Below, piece by piece: positions 25,100 to 35,081 of a stretch of DNA of 64,000 nt. Under the pieces are notes generated by a model, which worked only from the letters and a program-made list of their open reading frames with translations, was not told the origin of the DNA and did not search any database. Every line of letters starts with the position of its first letter. Positions within the stretch are counted from its first letter, which is position 1. This DNA comes from Arcicella rosea (lineage in GTDB: Bacteria; Bacteroidota; Bacteroidia; Cytophagales; Spirosomataceae), in assembly GCF_014204325.1 (NCBI RefSeq), contig NZ_JACHKT010000001.1, positions 186,001 through 250,000 on the forward strand, written 5' to 3'. The position numbers and the translations under genes are program-made.

Positions 25100-26143
25100 T
25101 CATTCTTTTCCGAAAAATGTAGTGTCTAATTTAGCAATATTTCCTTTGCCACCAACTGCCCAAATACCGTTCCCAAAAATACTAATGGCATGAAAAGGAG
25201 TGGAGTCTATAACTTGCCACGATTTCCCAAAATCTTTAGAATAACTACTTCCAGATGGGCCAACTGCTATCAGGATTTTTTTCTTGTAAATTGCTACTCC
25301 CTCTTTTAATCCAGCTGGATTTGTCTGTGGAGCATCAGTCCAAGTTTTACCGGCATCATTTGTTAATAAAACATTCGGAATGGCTTTATTGACTTCTAAA
25401 TAATCGCCACCCACGGCAATGCCATGAAGTTCGTCCCAAAATCTTAAACCAAATAGACCATTGGTTTTTCCAGCTGCCATTGAGGTACTGATTACTTCCC
25501 AATTTTCACCTTGGTTGGTACTTTTGAATATTCGTGCATTTGAAGCACCGCCAGTACAGATATAGGCATCATTTTTACCTGAAACAATCAAACTTGTGCC
25601 ACTGGCTGCAAAAGCAGCTTCATTTTCTTGTGTAGCAGGAATATTATCGGGATTTACTTTCGACCAAGTTTTTCCGCCGTCTTTTGTTTTAATAATATAA
25701 AAATGTCCATTAATTGGGTCGCTGAAAGCAATACCATTTTGTTTATCCCAGAAATCTATTCCGTCGAAAAATATACCTTTTTCAGAAGTTTGATAAACTA
25801 TTTTCCAAGTATTGCCACCGTCTTCGGTTCTGTAGATTTTGGCTTGACCTTGTTCAGCTTCTCCTGCACTCATCAAAATAGCTGTTTTTTCATCGAAGGC
25901 ATGAACGTCTCTAAAATCTAATTTTTCTGCTTCAGGTACTTGTTTTACTTGCCAAGTTTTTCCGCTATCAGTTGTTTTAATGAATGTTCCTTTTGAACCT
26001 CCAATCCAAACTGTTTTTTCAGAAATGGCATGTACTGCTCTAAAACTAGCATCAGTAGCAACGGTTTGTTTTAGCCATTGAGCATAACTATTTTGATGCA
26101 ATAATAAGACGAATAAGTAAGTAATGTATTTTAGGCTTGTCAT
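25100..26143 (-). CDS. Secreted YCF48/BNR-type beta-propeller protein
   Basis: A 347-aa protein with an N-terminal signal peptide (about 1-21, ending SYAQW). Repeated blades follow with Asp-box-like turns: TTDSGKTWQVKQ, TEDGGNTWKIV, TKDGGKTWSKV, STNQGENWEVI, TNDAGKTWTDA and SKDFGKSWQVI. This is the YCF48 / sortilin-like fold often mislabelled oxidoreductase in Bacteroidota. It is likely periplasmic or surface-exposed, and function is unknown. It lies downstream of the T9SS protein gene on the same strand but after its terminator. Confidence 0.85.
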   Translation of the reverse strand: MTSLKYITYLFVLLLHQNSYAQWLKQTVATDASFRAVHAISEKTVWIGGSKGTFIKTTDSGKTWQVKQVPEAEKLDFRDVHAFDEKTAILMSAGEAEQGQAKIYRTEDGGNTWKIVYQTSEKGIFFDGIDFWDKQNGIAFSDPINGHFYIIKTKDGGKTWSKVNPDNIPATQENEAAFAASGTSLIVSGKNDAYICTGGASNARIFKSTNQGENWEVISTSMAAGKTNGLFGLRFWDELHGIAVGGDYLEVNKAIPNVLLTNDAGKTWTDAPQTNPAGLKEGVAIYKKKILIAVGPSGSSYSKDFGKSWQVIDSTPFHAISIFGNGIWAVGGKGNIAKLDTTFFGKE

Positions 26144-26190
26144 TGAAGAAATGATTTATGAATGAAATACTAATGTACAAAAAGTAGCAT

Positions 26191-26226
26191 AAAAAAAGCC
26201 TTCCCAAATAATTTGAGAAGGCTTTT
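26191..26226 (-). terminator. Terminator of the T9SS repeat-protein gene
   Basis: 10-bp perfect stem (aaaagccttc / gaaggctttt) with a 13-nt loop. On the minus strand it is followed by a T run. It lies 16 bp after the stop codon. Confidence 0.85.
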
Positions 26227-26241
26227 CTTTATTTTTTATGA

Positions 26242-29200
26242 TTATCTATTTACGATAATACGTTTAGTTAAATCAAAATCTCCAGCTTTAAAGCGAAGCA
26301 TGTATTCACCTTCATTATTATTTCTTAAATCAATGATTACTTTTCCTTTGATAGTTGGTAAAGTACTAGCGTAGATTTGTCTTCCAAGAAGGTCGTAAAT
26401 CAAAATCTGAGGATTATCGTAGTCTGCTAAAGTTTCGATAGTTAATAGACCATTGCTTGGGTTTGGATAGATAGATAAACCTTTGAAAATTGCTTCTTCG
26501 CTAAATGCAAATGCTTTAGAGAAATTTGAGAAGCAACCTAATTGACCACCCGGTGCTGAAGCAATAACAAATACCGTTTTAACTCTAGCACTGTAATCAC
26601 CATATCTATTTGCTTTAATTACCCCTTCTTTGAATGCTAATACTTCTGAACCATATTTCCATTCATATTCATTTCCGCTAGGGAAATTAACGGCTTTTAA
26701 TGTATATGTACCATCTTTTTCAATACTTGCTGCCGAAGCATCAGGGTTATTTCTAACAATGATGTTAATTGGTGCTGATTTCGCTGAAATGCAACCTGTT
26801 GTAGTGTTTTTAGCAGTTGCTGTATATTCTCTTGAAATATCAACGAAAGTACCTTGGCTATTGATAGAAGTTAGATTAAGTGTTTTTCCTACTAAACCTG
26901 TACTCCAAGTTACTTCGAAAGTACTGGTAGCTAATAGATTTACAGAATTGATTTTACTGTAATCAGCATTGTCTCTTGAACAGAAAGTAGTAAGTCCATC
27001 AGCTGCGATAGTTGGTGCATCAGGTACAGGTAAAGCAACAGTTGAAACTAAATCAGAAGATGGAGATACACATCCACGAGGGTCAATTACTTTTACTGAG
27101 AATGTCCCCGTTGTTTTTACTGTGATTGATTTAGTAATATCGTTACTACTCCAAAGGTATTTAGTTACTTCACCATTTGGTAAATCTGAAGAAGTAATGA
27201 TTACGCTTTTATCTGCACAAAACGAAAGACTACTACTTGAAGTAACTGTTGGTTTTGCTGGTAAAGCATAAACGGTCACTTTCACTAAATCTGAAGATGA
27301 AGACTTACAATTATTCGCATCAATTACTGCTACTGTTAAATCCTGTGAAGTCTTAATCGTGATAGCTTGAGTAGTTTCATTATTACTCCAAACATATTTA
27401 ACATTTGGTGTTGATGTCAAAGTAACTGTACCCCCATCACAAAACGCTAATACACCACTTGCTGTAATTGCTGGTTTGGCAGGGAGTGGATTAACGATTA
27501 CAGTTGTAGTATCAGATGCTTTTGAGATACAACCTTTTTCATCAGTAACTTTTAAAGCATACTTGCCAGAAGTTTTGATATTATCAATGCTTCTAGTGGT
27601 AGCTCCTGTATTCCAAGTATAACTAAAACCAGAAGTTGAAGTAAGCATCACAATGTCATCTGCACAAATTGTTGAATTCGCTCTTGAAGAAGTAATAACT
27701 GGTTTGGCAGGTAATGCAAGAGCAGTTAGATTAACAGCATCAGAAATAGGAGATAAACAGCCTAAAACGCTTTCAACACCAATAATTTGGATTGATGCAG
27801 TTTTATTGAATGACTTTACTGTATTTGTGGTACCTAAAGAATCTTGTTTTGTACCATTGATATACCATTGGAATGAGGTAGCAATAGCACTACTTGAAGC
27901 GTTTAAAGAAATCGCTTTATCTTCACAGAATTCTAAAGCACTTGCTGAGATTACAGGCTTAGTTGGTACTGTAACTGCTTTAAGTGAAACAGCTTCAGAA
28001 ATAGGAGAGAGGCAGTTTAGAACACCTTCTACAGCAATTACTTGAACTAAACCAGTTTGATAGAATTTGTCGATATGACTAATTGAGCCTAAGTTATCAT
28101 TTTTAACACCATTCAAAAACCATTGATAATTTTTGATGATTGATGAGCTATCAGTTTTGAGAGAAATACCTTTGTCTTCACAGAAGTCTAAAGCACTTGC
28201 TGTGATCACAGGTTTTGCTGGAACTGGGACAGCTTTAAGTGAAACTGCATCAGAAATTGGTGAAGGACAACTTAAAATACCCTCAATAGCAATTACTTGC
28301 ACAGAACCACTTTGATAGAATTTATCAATATGACTAATCGTACCTAAACTAGCTTGTTTAACTCCATTTAAATACCAATCATAACTTTTCGTCACTTGAA
28401 CGCTGTCAGCTTTTAGGGATATACCTTTATCCACACAAAAATCTAAAGCACTTGCTGTAATGACAGGTTTAGTTGGTACAGTAATAGCTTGTAAAGCAAC
28501 TGGATCAGAAATTGGAGATAAACAGCCAATTCTAGCTTCAACAGAAACAACTTGAACTGAACCAGTTTTTTTGAATTTTTCAATCTGACTGATGGTTCCC
28601 ATATCTGCTTGTCTAACGCCATTCAAATACCATTGATAATTCTTGATAAATTGAATACTATCAGTTTTCAACGTTACACCTTTATCTTCACAGAAAGTAG
28701 TTGCTGTCGCAGTAATTACAGGTTTTGGCAGAGAAAAAAACTCAGCAAAAACCACTCCACTTGCGTAAGCAGGAGCTTGAGGACAATCAGGAGAAACGAC
28801 AGAAAGGTAGTAATAACCTGACACAGTAGTTTTTAGTGTAGGAGTTCCAAAACCTTCGGTACTATGGTCAATTATGTTTGGCGAAGATGGTTCATAACCT
28901 GCTGCACGTTGCCATCTGTATTCGTAATTAGGATTAGTTACACTCGATTTTAGCGTAATCTTATCTCCATCACATGCAATGCTTTTATCAAGTGTAATAG
29001 TCGGAATGGTTGATGGAGCTGCTTGATATTGAACATTCACGCTATTAGAAGGGTCTCCAAAACCAAGTCCGTCGTAACATTTAGCATAAACCGTAATGTT
29101 AGCAGTAATTTCTAAAAACTTTAAATCACGTCCAGGTGAATCTAAGCCTAAATCGTTGTTGTTGGAATCATACCAATGTGTTTGGCTAGAACCACATCCT

Positions 29201-29424
29201 GTAGCTCGTACAATAGCTACACTAACAGGATCACCTATAGATTGATAGCCACACCTTTCCACACCAACGTATTCAACGACTGGTCTTGCAGGGATTGCAG
29301 ATTTTCCTGAAGTGTTTGTGGTGCTTGTGTTCCCCTCTGAAGTTGAACCATTTGCCCAGACAACACCTAAAGACGCTATCACAAACAAAATGACTAAGAG
29401 TGTTCTTTGAGTAAGGTTGTTCAT
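26242..29424 (-). CDS. Large secreted repeat protein with type IX sorting domain
   Basis: A 1060-aa protein. The signal peptide is about 1-24 (VVWA|NG). After an N-terminal region of about 210 residues come four repeats of about 85 aa from about residue 234 (KPVITASALDFCEDKGISL ... CLSPISDAVSLKAV). Three or four shorter Ig-like repeats follow (YTWNTGATT, YVWSNNETT, YLWSSNDIT), each with a conserved pair of Cys. The C-terminal about 80 residues (LSIYPNPSNGLLTIE ... GEYMLRFKAG, KRIIVN) are a T9SS type A sorting domain, so the protein should be exported through PorU and attached or released at the cell surface. Probable adhesin or matrix protein; no enzyme domain was found. Confidence 0.88.
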   Translation of the reverse strand: MNNLTQRTLLVILFVIASLGVVWANGSTSEGNTSTTNTSGKSAIPARPVVEYVGVERCGYQSIGDPVSVAIVRATGCGSSQTHWYDSNNNDLGLDSPGRDLKFLEITANITVYAKCYDGLGFGDPSNSVNVQYQAAPSTIPTITLDKSIACDGDKITLKSSVTNPNYEYRWQRAAGYEPSSPNIIDHSTEGFGTPTLKTTVSGYYYLSVVSPDCPQAPAYASGVVFAEFFSLPKPVITATATTFCEDKGVTLKTDSIQFIKNYQWYLNGVRQADMGTISQIEKFKKTGSVQVVSVEARIGCLSPISDPVALQAITVPTKPVITASALDFCVDKGISLKADSVQVTKSYDWYLNGVKQASLGTISHIDKFYQSGSVQVIAIEGILSCPSPISDAVSLKAVPVPAKPVITASALDFCEDKGISLKTDSSSIIKNYQWFLNGVKNDNLGSISHIDKFYQTGLVQVIAVEGVLNCLSPISEAVSLKAVTVPTKPVISASALEFCEDKAISLNASSSAIATSFQWYINGTKQDSLGTTNTVKSFNKTASIQIIGVESVLGCLSPISDAVNLTALALPAKPVITSSRANSTICADDIVMLTSTSGFSYTWNTGATTRSIDNIKTSGKYALKVTDEKGCISKASDTTTVIVNPLPAKPAITASGVLAFCDGGTVTLTSTPNVKYVWSNNETTQAITIKTSQDLTVAVIDANNCKSSSSDLVKVTVYALPAKPTVTSSSSLSFCADKSVIITSSDLPNGEVTKYLWSSNDITKSITVKTTGTFSVKVIDPRGCVSPSSDLVSTVALPVPDAPTIAADGLTTFCSRDNADYSKINSVNLLATSTFEVTWSTGLVGKTLNLTSINSQGTFVDISREYTATAKNTTTGCISAKSAPINIIVRNNPDASAASIEKDGTYTLKAVNFPSGNEYEWKYGSEVLAFKEGVIKANRYGDYSARVKTVFVIASAPGGQLGCFSNFSKAFAFSEEAIFKGLSIYPNPSNGLLTIETLADYDNPQILIYDLLGRQIYASTLPTIKGKVIIDLRNNNEGEYMLRFKAGDFDLTKRIIVNR

Positions 29425-29795
29425 AATTAAAATATTTTGTTGGTAAAATTTTTAGGTTGAGATTTCAGAAATTTTAAAGATTGTTAGTGGTTTTGTACAT
29501 GGCAATTTACCTAATATATTCTAAATAAATGCTATGCACTGTAAAGTATGAAGTAAAAATAAGACAGTACTTGCTTAAAACCATGAAAAAATCATTAAAC
29601 TTTTCAATTTTGAGATTTTTAATTTCGTATAAATATTTTTAAATCTTGTTTATCGGAGGTTAACTAGCCTGATAGTTAACGACATTCTCTTTTATTAAAG
29701 AATGAAAACAATCATAAAAGAGCCTTTTATTCGTTATGCTACTAGTTTTTCCAAATAAAAAATAAGATTTAGTTACTTTAATTTATCAAAACACC

Positions 29796-30075
29796 TACCT
29801 TTGTTATATTATTAATAATTTTATATTTTTTATAATAAAACATTGATTTTTTCGATGTTTTCAATGGATATTAGCCAATTATCATTGGCATGACAAGCTT
29901 TTAATAAATATTGATTTACTCATCGGAATAGTTATTTGTTGTTTTGACTTGGTTGATAAGTGGATAAATTAAGAGCTTCGTTGCTTAACTTAGAAGAGAA
30001 AAGTCTTTCATAACGATTTTTATATAAATGCTTGATTACTGAAACCTTGCTCGGATTCCGAGCAAGGTTTTTTGT
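29796..30075 (+). ncRNA. Possible small RNA in the 717-bp spacer upstream of the siroheme gene
   Basis: A TACCTTTG box at 29796-29803 and a strong terminator at 30042-30075 bracket about 260 bp with no convincing reading frame. Inside is a 10-bp hairpin (29837-29846 / 29852-29861). Upstream in the same spacer are two more inverted repeats: gttaacta/tagttaac at 29659-29680 and ctcttttat/ataaaagag at 29687-29722. No family such as 6S was recognised. A -33 element is weak, so this is a candidate only. Confidence 0.3.
30042..30075 (+). terminator. Orphan intrinsic terminator
   Basis: 13-bp perfect stem (aaaccttgctcgg / ccgagcaaggttt) with a 3-nt loop and a run of T. It lies 67 bp upstream of the siroheme gene with no annotated plus-strand gene before it, so it must end an unannotated transcript or act in a leader. 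Confidence 0.8.
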
Positions 30076-30141
30076 TTGTATCTTCGCTTTTCAAAATAGT
30101 CAGCCTTGTTTTATTAGTCAATCTCAATTAATCAAAAGACG

Positions 30142-30747
30142 ATGCAAAATACATCCATAAAAAACCGATTATTTCCTGTTTTTCTTAAGTTAGAAGAACT
30201 AAATGTTTTACTTGTTGGCGGTGGAAATGTTGGTTTAGAAAAACTATCGGCAATGCTCAACAATAGTCCAGATGCTAAAGTAACAGTTGTGGGGTCTTTT
30301 ATAAGACCTGAATTAAGAGAGTATGCCAAAGATTTTTCTCAAGTAATTTTACAAGAAAGGAATTTCGAAAATAGTGATTTGAACGAAAGAGATTTAGTGA
30401 TTTTAGCGACCGATAATCCAGATTTGCACGCAAGTATTAAACGTATGACCGCAGAGTTACATATACTTTGCAATGTTGCCGATACTCCTGCTCTTTGTGA
30501 TTTTTATTTAGGGTCAATCGTACAAAAAGGAGATTTGAAAATTGGGATTTCGACCAATGGGAAATCGCCTACGATGGCTAAAAGGATGCGAGAGTTTTTG
30601 GATGATATTATTCCAGACGATATTCAGAATTTATTAGAAAATTTACGAGAAATAAGAAAATCAATTAAAGGTGATTTTCAGGAAAAAATCAGAGTATTGA
30701 ATGAGGTTACGGAAAGTATGATTAATAATAATAACCAAAGCCGATGA
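30142..30747 (+). CDS. Precorrin-2 dehydrogenase / sirohydrochlorin ferrochelatase (CysG N-terminal type)
   Basis: A 201-aa homologue of Met8 / SirC and the CysG N-terminal half, making siroheme from precorrin-2 for sulfite or nitrite reductase. The NAD-binding start NVLLVGGGNVGLEKLSAML, the segment LVILATDNPDLHASI, NVADTPALCDFYLGSIVQKG and GISTNGKSPTMAKRMREF match the family. It lacks the methyltransferase half, so a separate CobA is needed. Its stop codon overlaps the start of nnr by 4 bp (ATGA), implying translational coupling. Confidence 0.92.
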   Translation: MQNTSIKNRLFPVFLKLEELNVLLVGGGNVGLEKLSAMLNNSPDAKVTVVGSFIRPELREYAKDFSQVILQERNFENSDLNERDLVILATDNPDLHASIKRMTAELHILCNVADTPALCDFYLGSIVQKGDLKIGISTNGKSPTMAKRMREFLDDIIPDDIQNLLENLREIRKSIKGDFQEKIRVLNEVTESMINNNNQSR

Positions 30748-32261
30748 AAACGCTGAAAATTTTGAAAGCAAATCAGATAAAGGCATTGGATGCTTTTACG
30801 ATTCCAAAAGAAGGAATATCTTCTGCTGATTTAATGGAAAGAGCTTCTACAGCTTTTGTCAATTGGTTTGTTCAAAAGTACTTTCTCAGTTCAAAATTAA
30901 CGATTAATATCTTTTGTGGTTTGGGAAATAATGGAGGAGATGGTTTAGCAATTGCTCGTTTATTGCTTCAAAAAGGCTTTTTCGTTAATATTTTTGTTGT
31001 TCAATACGCTGAAAAAACAAGTACTGATTTTGCCATTAATCTTCAACGGCTACAAGATTTCAAAAAAGTCAGTTTTATTAAAAGCGAAGTGGATTTTAAG
31101 GCTTTTCAGCAAATTTCATCAAATGATATTATCATAGATGCAATGCTTGGTGCTGGAATAAATCGAGCAATCGATGGATTATTAAAAGCTTTGATTATTC
31201 AATTGAACAGATTGAAAGTGGAAAAAATATCTGTAGATATTGCTTCTGGTTTGTTTATGGATGAACCCAATACGAAAGAAGATATTATCTTTAAACCAAA
31301 TTTTACCATCACTTTTCAGTTGCCGAAATTAGCTTTTATGCTTCCTCAAAACTATGAATATGTTGGCGATTGGGAAGTATTAGACATTGGGTTGAATCAA
31401 GAGATGATTTCAGAGTTACCTTCCTATTATTTCTATACCCAAGATATTCAGCCAATAGCTCGCCCGAAGTTTTCTCATAAAGGTACTTTTGGGCATACTT
31501 TATTGCTTGCTGGTTCAAAAGGAATGATGGGTGCAGCCATTTTATCTGCCAAAGCTTGTTTGCGTTCAGGCGTTGGGAAACTTACTTGTCACGTTCCGAA
31601 TATTGCATTTGAAATCATGCAAATTGCCGTTCCTGAAGCGATGACTTGGACAAGTGACGATGATTTTGACTTTATCTCAATCAACTTTACGGAAAATGAT
31701 TTGAGTATTTATCAATCTATTGGAATTGGACCTGGTATTAGTACAAATCCAGATGTTTTTAAAATGTTGGAAAGTGTAATTTTGTCGGCTCAAGATAAAA
31801 AACTGGTGATTGATGCGGATGCTTTGAATCTTTTGGCAACTGAAGAAGGAAAGAAATTATTGAATAAATTACCCAGAAATACGATTCTTACTCCTCATCC
31901 AAAAGAGTTTCAAAAACTATTGGGAAAAATATGGAAAGATGATTATGAAAAGTTAGGATTACTTCAAAATTTTGCTCAAAAATATCAAGTATTTGTAGTA
32001 TTGAAAGGCTATCAGTCTGCCATTGCTACGCCAGAAGGCGACATTTACTTTAACGCAACAGGTAATGCAGGAATGGCTACGGGTGGGAGTGGAGATGTAT
32101 TAACTGGCATAATTGTGGCTTTGCTGGCTCAAGGTTATTCTGCCAAAGAAGCCGCTATTTTAGGTGTATTTAAACATGGAGAAGCAGGAGATTTAGCCGC
32201 TGAAACTCGTGGACAAATGGCAATGATTGCCAGTGACATTATCGAAAATTTGAAATGGTAA
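30744..32261 (+). CDS. nnr: Bifunctional NAD(P)H-hydrate epimerase / ADP-dependent dehydratase
   Basis: A 505-aa metabolite-repair enzyme that restores damaged NAD(P)HX. The N-terminal YjeF epimerase domain (about 1-215) carries IFCGLGNNGGDGLAIARLL and DAMLGAGINRAIDG. The C-terminal ribokinase-like dehydratase domain (about 225-500) has HKGTFGHTLLLAGSKGMMGA, LTPHPKEFQKLLG and NAGMATGGSGDVLTGII with its catalytic Asp. Length is standard. It overlaps the siroheme gene by 4 bp. The next gene is convergent, 1 bp away. Confidence 0.95.
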   Translation: MKTLKILKANQIKALDAFTIPKEGISSADLMERASTAFVNWFVQKYFLSSKLTINIFCGLGNNGGDGLAIARLLLQKGFFVNIFVVQYAEKTSTDFAINLQRLQDFKKVSFIKSEVDFKAFQQISSNDIIIDAMLGAGINRAIDGLLKALIIQLNRLKVEKISVDIASGLFMDEPNTKEDIIFKPNFTITFQLPKLAFMLPQNYEYVGDWEVLDIGLNQEMISELPSYYFYTQDIQPIARPKFSHKGTFGHTLLLAGSKGMMGAAILSAKACLRSGVGKLTCHVPNIAFEIMQIAVPEAMTWTSDDDFDFISINFTENDLSIYQSIGIGPGISTNPDVFKMLESVILSAQDKKLVIDADALNLLATEEGKKLLNKLPRNTILTPHPKEFQKLLGKIWKDDYEKLGLLQNFAQKYQVFVVLKGYQSAIATPEGDIYFNATGNAGMATGGSGDVLTGIIVALLAQGYSAKEAAILGVFKHGEAGDLAAETRGQMAMIASDIIENLKW

Positions 32262-32262
32262 T

Positions 32263-32907
32263 TTATTGATTCAATTCATTTTTTGTCAGAATCCCTTTCT
32301 GAATAAGTAATTGCTCAAACGCTGGGCTAAAATCATGAATGGTATCAGTATCAGTCAAATAGGGAAGTAAATAATAGGAAATCTTAGAAGCCAGAAGTTC
32401 ATCACAAGTATCTCTTAAAACGCTAACGCTACTCCAAGTTTTGTTTTGAAAAATTGTCGGATACGGTTTTCGCATACCTAGTAAATAATAACCGCCATCG
32501 TTTGCTGGACCAATTACTACTTCATGTGTATCAAGTGCATAAAATGATTTGGTAAGATGCCATAAGCTCAAGTCGGGGCAATCGCTTCCAATGATACTTG
32601 CCTTTTTTATATTGTCTTTGCCTAAAGTATAAATAAAAGCATTGAGCATTCTTTCCCCTAAATCATTGCCAATTTGCAATTGCTTGTCGTACAAAGTATT
32701 ATCCCAAGCGTCATTGTAGTCTATAAAATCTGAATAGAATAATACCTTTTTGCCAGTTAACTGATCAGTAATTGAACGAGTGATTTCAGTAAGCATTTCA
32801 TAAATTTTCAACGCTTTTTCATCTCCTAAATCTTGAGCAATTCTAGTTTTTACTTTTCCTAATACAGGATTTTTAATAAAAATAATGAGGGCACTTTGTT
32901 GAGGCAT
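32263..32907 (-). CDS. TIGR04282-type glycosyltransferase (DUF2064, GT-A fold)
   Basis: A 214-aa cytosolic GT-A-like protein. The start LIIFIKNPVLGKVKTRIAQDLG, the DxD-like SIIGSDCPDL, and VVIGPANDGGYYLLGM followed by WSSVSVLRDT are the signatures of the DUF2064 family. Some members are annotated for arsenosugar biosynthesis, but most occur without arsenic genes, and none are seen here. The true substrate is unknown. It is convergent with nnr with almost no spacer. Confidence 0.88.
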   Translation of the reverse strand: MPQQSALIIFIKNPVLGKVKTRIAQDLGDEKALKIYEMLTEITRSITDQLTGKKVLFYSDFIDYNDAWDNTLYDKQLQIGNDLGERMLNAFIYTLGKDNIKKASIIGSDCPDLSLWHLTKSFYALDTHEVVIGPANDGGYYLLGMRKPYPTIFQNKTWSSVSVLRDTCDELLASKISYYLLPYLTDTDTIHDFSPAFEQLLIQKGILTKNELNQ

Positions 32908-33036
32908 TGTTTATTGTAGTGGAAAATAAGATTTATCTCTGTAATTAATTTCTTTAAATATATAGGACGAGGAGTAAACTACCAAGATTTTTTTGCTGGG
33001 CTTTGTTAAGAATAATGAATGCTTCGATTTGTATGA

Positions 33037-33417
33037 ACGGAATCTGTAATTTGGAACTTGTATTTTACTCGCATTTATCGTGTATTTTTTATTGGGAGCT
33101 TTATGGTTTACCTTTTTTTCAATAAACCCTACAAAATTTCATTAGGGCGTGAAAACGAGACATTACCCAGCAAAAGTGTTTTTATCGTCGGGCTAGCTCT
33201 TTATTAATTGGTGATTACCTTGGCAAGTGCCATTTTGATTGAAGCCCTAAACGTACAATCTTTTGAAACAGCCTTAGAATTTACTTTACTTGTTGGCATT
33301 GGCTATTTGGTTGCCAACACGGTTAATATTGCCATTAACCCAAATATTCCTCGACCAATTCTCTATGGAATAATAAGCGGAGCTTATCATCGTTTCAATG
33401 AAATAGTGAAAATGTAG
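33037..33417 (+). pseudogene. DUF1761-like membrane protein, broken by an in-frame stop
   Basis: An open frame from 33037 reads VFFIGSFMVYLFFNKPYKIS, then SKSVFIVGLALY, a TAA at 33205-33207, and continues in the same frame as LVITLASAILIEALNVQSFE and IPRPILYGIISGAYHRFNEI. The two halves together look like one small four-helix DUF1761-type membrane protein. No good start codon remains at the 5' end, since a TGA lies at 33034. A short functional remnant starting at TTG 33208 is possible but unlikely. A nearby 23-bp hairpin terminates the convergent rny gene. Confidence 0.55.
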
Positions 33418-33443
33418 ATAAAATAATAGATACCAAAACAGTT

Positions 33444-33494
33444 TTAATCAAAAGAGGGATTCAAAAACTAATTTTGAATCCCTCTTTTGATTAA
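33444..33494 (-). terminator. Long hairpin terminator after rny
   Basis: 23-bp perfect inverted repeat (33444-33466 / 33472-33494) with a 5-nt loop, A-rich on the left and T-rich on the right. It lies 10 bp after the rny stop. It may also end transcription from the opposite side. Confidence 0.88.
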
Positions 33495-33503
33495 ATTGAT
33501 AAA

Positions 33504-35081
33504 TTACTTTGCATAATTCACAGCTCTCATTTCACGAATTACCGTTACTTTGATTTGCCCTGGATACTGCATTTCTTTTTCTATTTTTTGAGAAATATCG
33601 TAAGATAACATACTCGCTTTTTCGTCAGTAACGTTTTCAGCATCTACCAATACTCTTAATTCTCTACCTGCTTGGATGGCATAGCATTTCTGAACACCAC
33701 TGAAACTTACAGCCAATTCTTCTAATTCTTTCAAACGACGCATGTAAGATTCCATCATTTCACGTCTTGCACCTGGACGAGAACCTGAGATAGCATCACA
33801 AACTTGAATGATTGGAGAAATCATAGAAGTCATTTCAATTTCATCATGGTGAGCACCAATAGCATTACAAACTTCTACATTTTCTTTGTACTTTTCAGCC
33901 AATTGCATTCCCAAAATAGCGTGAGGTAATTCAGCTTCTTCATGCCAAACTTTACCAATATCGTGTAATAAACCAGCACGTTTAGCCAACTTTGCATTCA
34001 AACCTAATTCAGCCGCCATAGTAGCACAAAGCTTCGCTACTTCACGTGAGTGTTGTAAAAGGTTTTGTCCATAAGATGAACGGAAACGCATTCTTCCAAC
34101 CATTTTAATTAATTCTGGATGCAAACCGTGAATACCTAAATCAATCACGGTACGTTCACCAATTTCGATGATTTCTTCATCAATATTCTTCTTCGTTTTT
34201 GCTACTACTTCTTCAATACGAGCTGGGTGAATACGTCCATCTTGTACTAAACGGTGTAATGACAAACGAGCAATTTCACGACGAACTGGGTCGAAACCAG
34301 AAATGATAATCGCTTCTGGCGTATCATCAACAATAAATTCTACACCTGTTGCGGCTTCTAAAGCACGGATATTTCTACCTTCACGACCAATGATTTTACC
34401 TTTCACATCGTCTGATTCAATGTTGAAAACAGATACACAGTTTTCAATTGCATTTTCAGCAGCCGTTCTTTGAATAGTTTCAATGACTACTTTTTTAGCT
34501 TCTTTCGTTGCCGTTAATTTGGCTTCTTCAATCGTATTTTTAATGATAGATGAAGCCTTCGTTTCAGCTTCAGCACGTAAAGCGTCAATCAATTGTTTAC
34601 GAGCTTCTTCGGCTGTTAAGCTTGCAATTTTTTCTAATTGCGTTACTTGCGAAGCCAACATTTCTTCTGCTTGGATACGTTTTTTATCAGCCTCTTCTGT
34701 CTTCTTTCTAAGGTTTTCTTCTTTGGAAGTCAACGATTGTTTTTGTGAATTTAAGTCAGATTCCAATTTCTTGGTTTGTTCCATAGAAATCTGAATGGTA
34801 CGCTCACGCTCCTTTAGCTTTTGCTCGTTTTGGACTAAAATCTGTTTTTTCTTATTTGAATCATCTTCAAATTCTGAACGAAGTTTTAGAAACTTCTCTT
34901 TGGCTTCTAAGATTCTATCTTTCTTGATGTTTTCTGCTTGTAATTCAGCATTTTTGACAATATCTGCAGCTTTGGAAGTTGCTTCTTCTTCAATTCTTTG
35001 GGTATTCTTTGCAAAAGCAAGTTTACCGACAAATATTCCCGCTATCAGCGAAGCAACTGCGGCAATGATGGGAGTTAGCAT
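33504..35081 (-). CDS. rny: Ribonuclease Y
   Basis: A 525-aa membrane-anchored endoribonuclease that starts mRNA decay. Visible are an N-terminal membrane helix (about 3-22), a long charged coiled coil (about 30-190), and a KH domain with the loop [15 protein letters not shown]. The HD catalytic domain contains [17 protein letters not shown] and [14 protein letters not shown], with HHDEIE further on. Length and order are typical. It lies downstream of zapA across a 355-bp spacer that may hold its own promoter and a long leader. Confidence 0.96.
   Translation of the reverse strand: MLTPIIAAVASLIAGIFVGKLAFAKNTQRIEEEATSKAADIVKNAELQAENIKKDRILEAKEKFLKLRSEFEDDSNKKKQILVQNEQKLKERERTIQISMEQTKKLESDLNSQKQSLTSKEENLRKKTEEADKKRIQAEEMLASQVTQLEKIASLTAEEARKQLIDALRAEAETKASSIIKNTIEEAKLTATKEAKKVVIETIQRTAAENAIENCVSVFNIESDDVKGKIIGREGRNIRALEAATGVEFIVDDTPEAIIISGFDPVRREIARLSLHRLVQDGRIHPARIEEVVAKTKKNIDEEIIEIGERTVIDLGIHGLHPELIKMVGRMRFRSSYGQNLLQHSREVAKLCATMAAELGLNAKLAKRAGLLHDIGKVWHEEAELPHAILGMQLAEKYKENVEVCNAIGAHHDEIEMTSMISPIIQVCDAISGSRPGARREMMESYMRRLKELEELAVSFSGVQKCYAIQAGRELRVLVDAENVTDEKASMLSYDISQKIEKEMQYPGQIKVTVIREMRAVNYAK

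Noticed and set aside
26900-28800. Regularly spaced repeats that might be mistaken for a CRISPR array
   Set aside because: The units of about 255 bp are in-frame protein repeats of a secreted protein.
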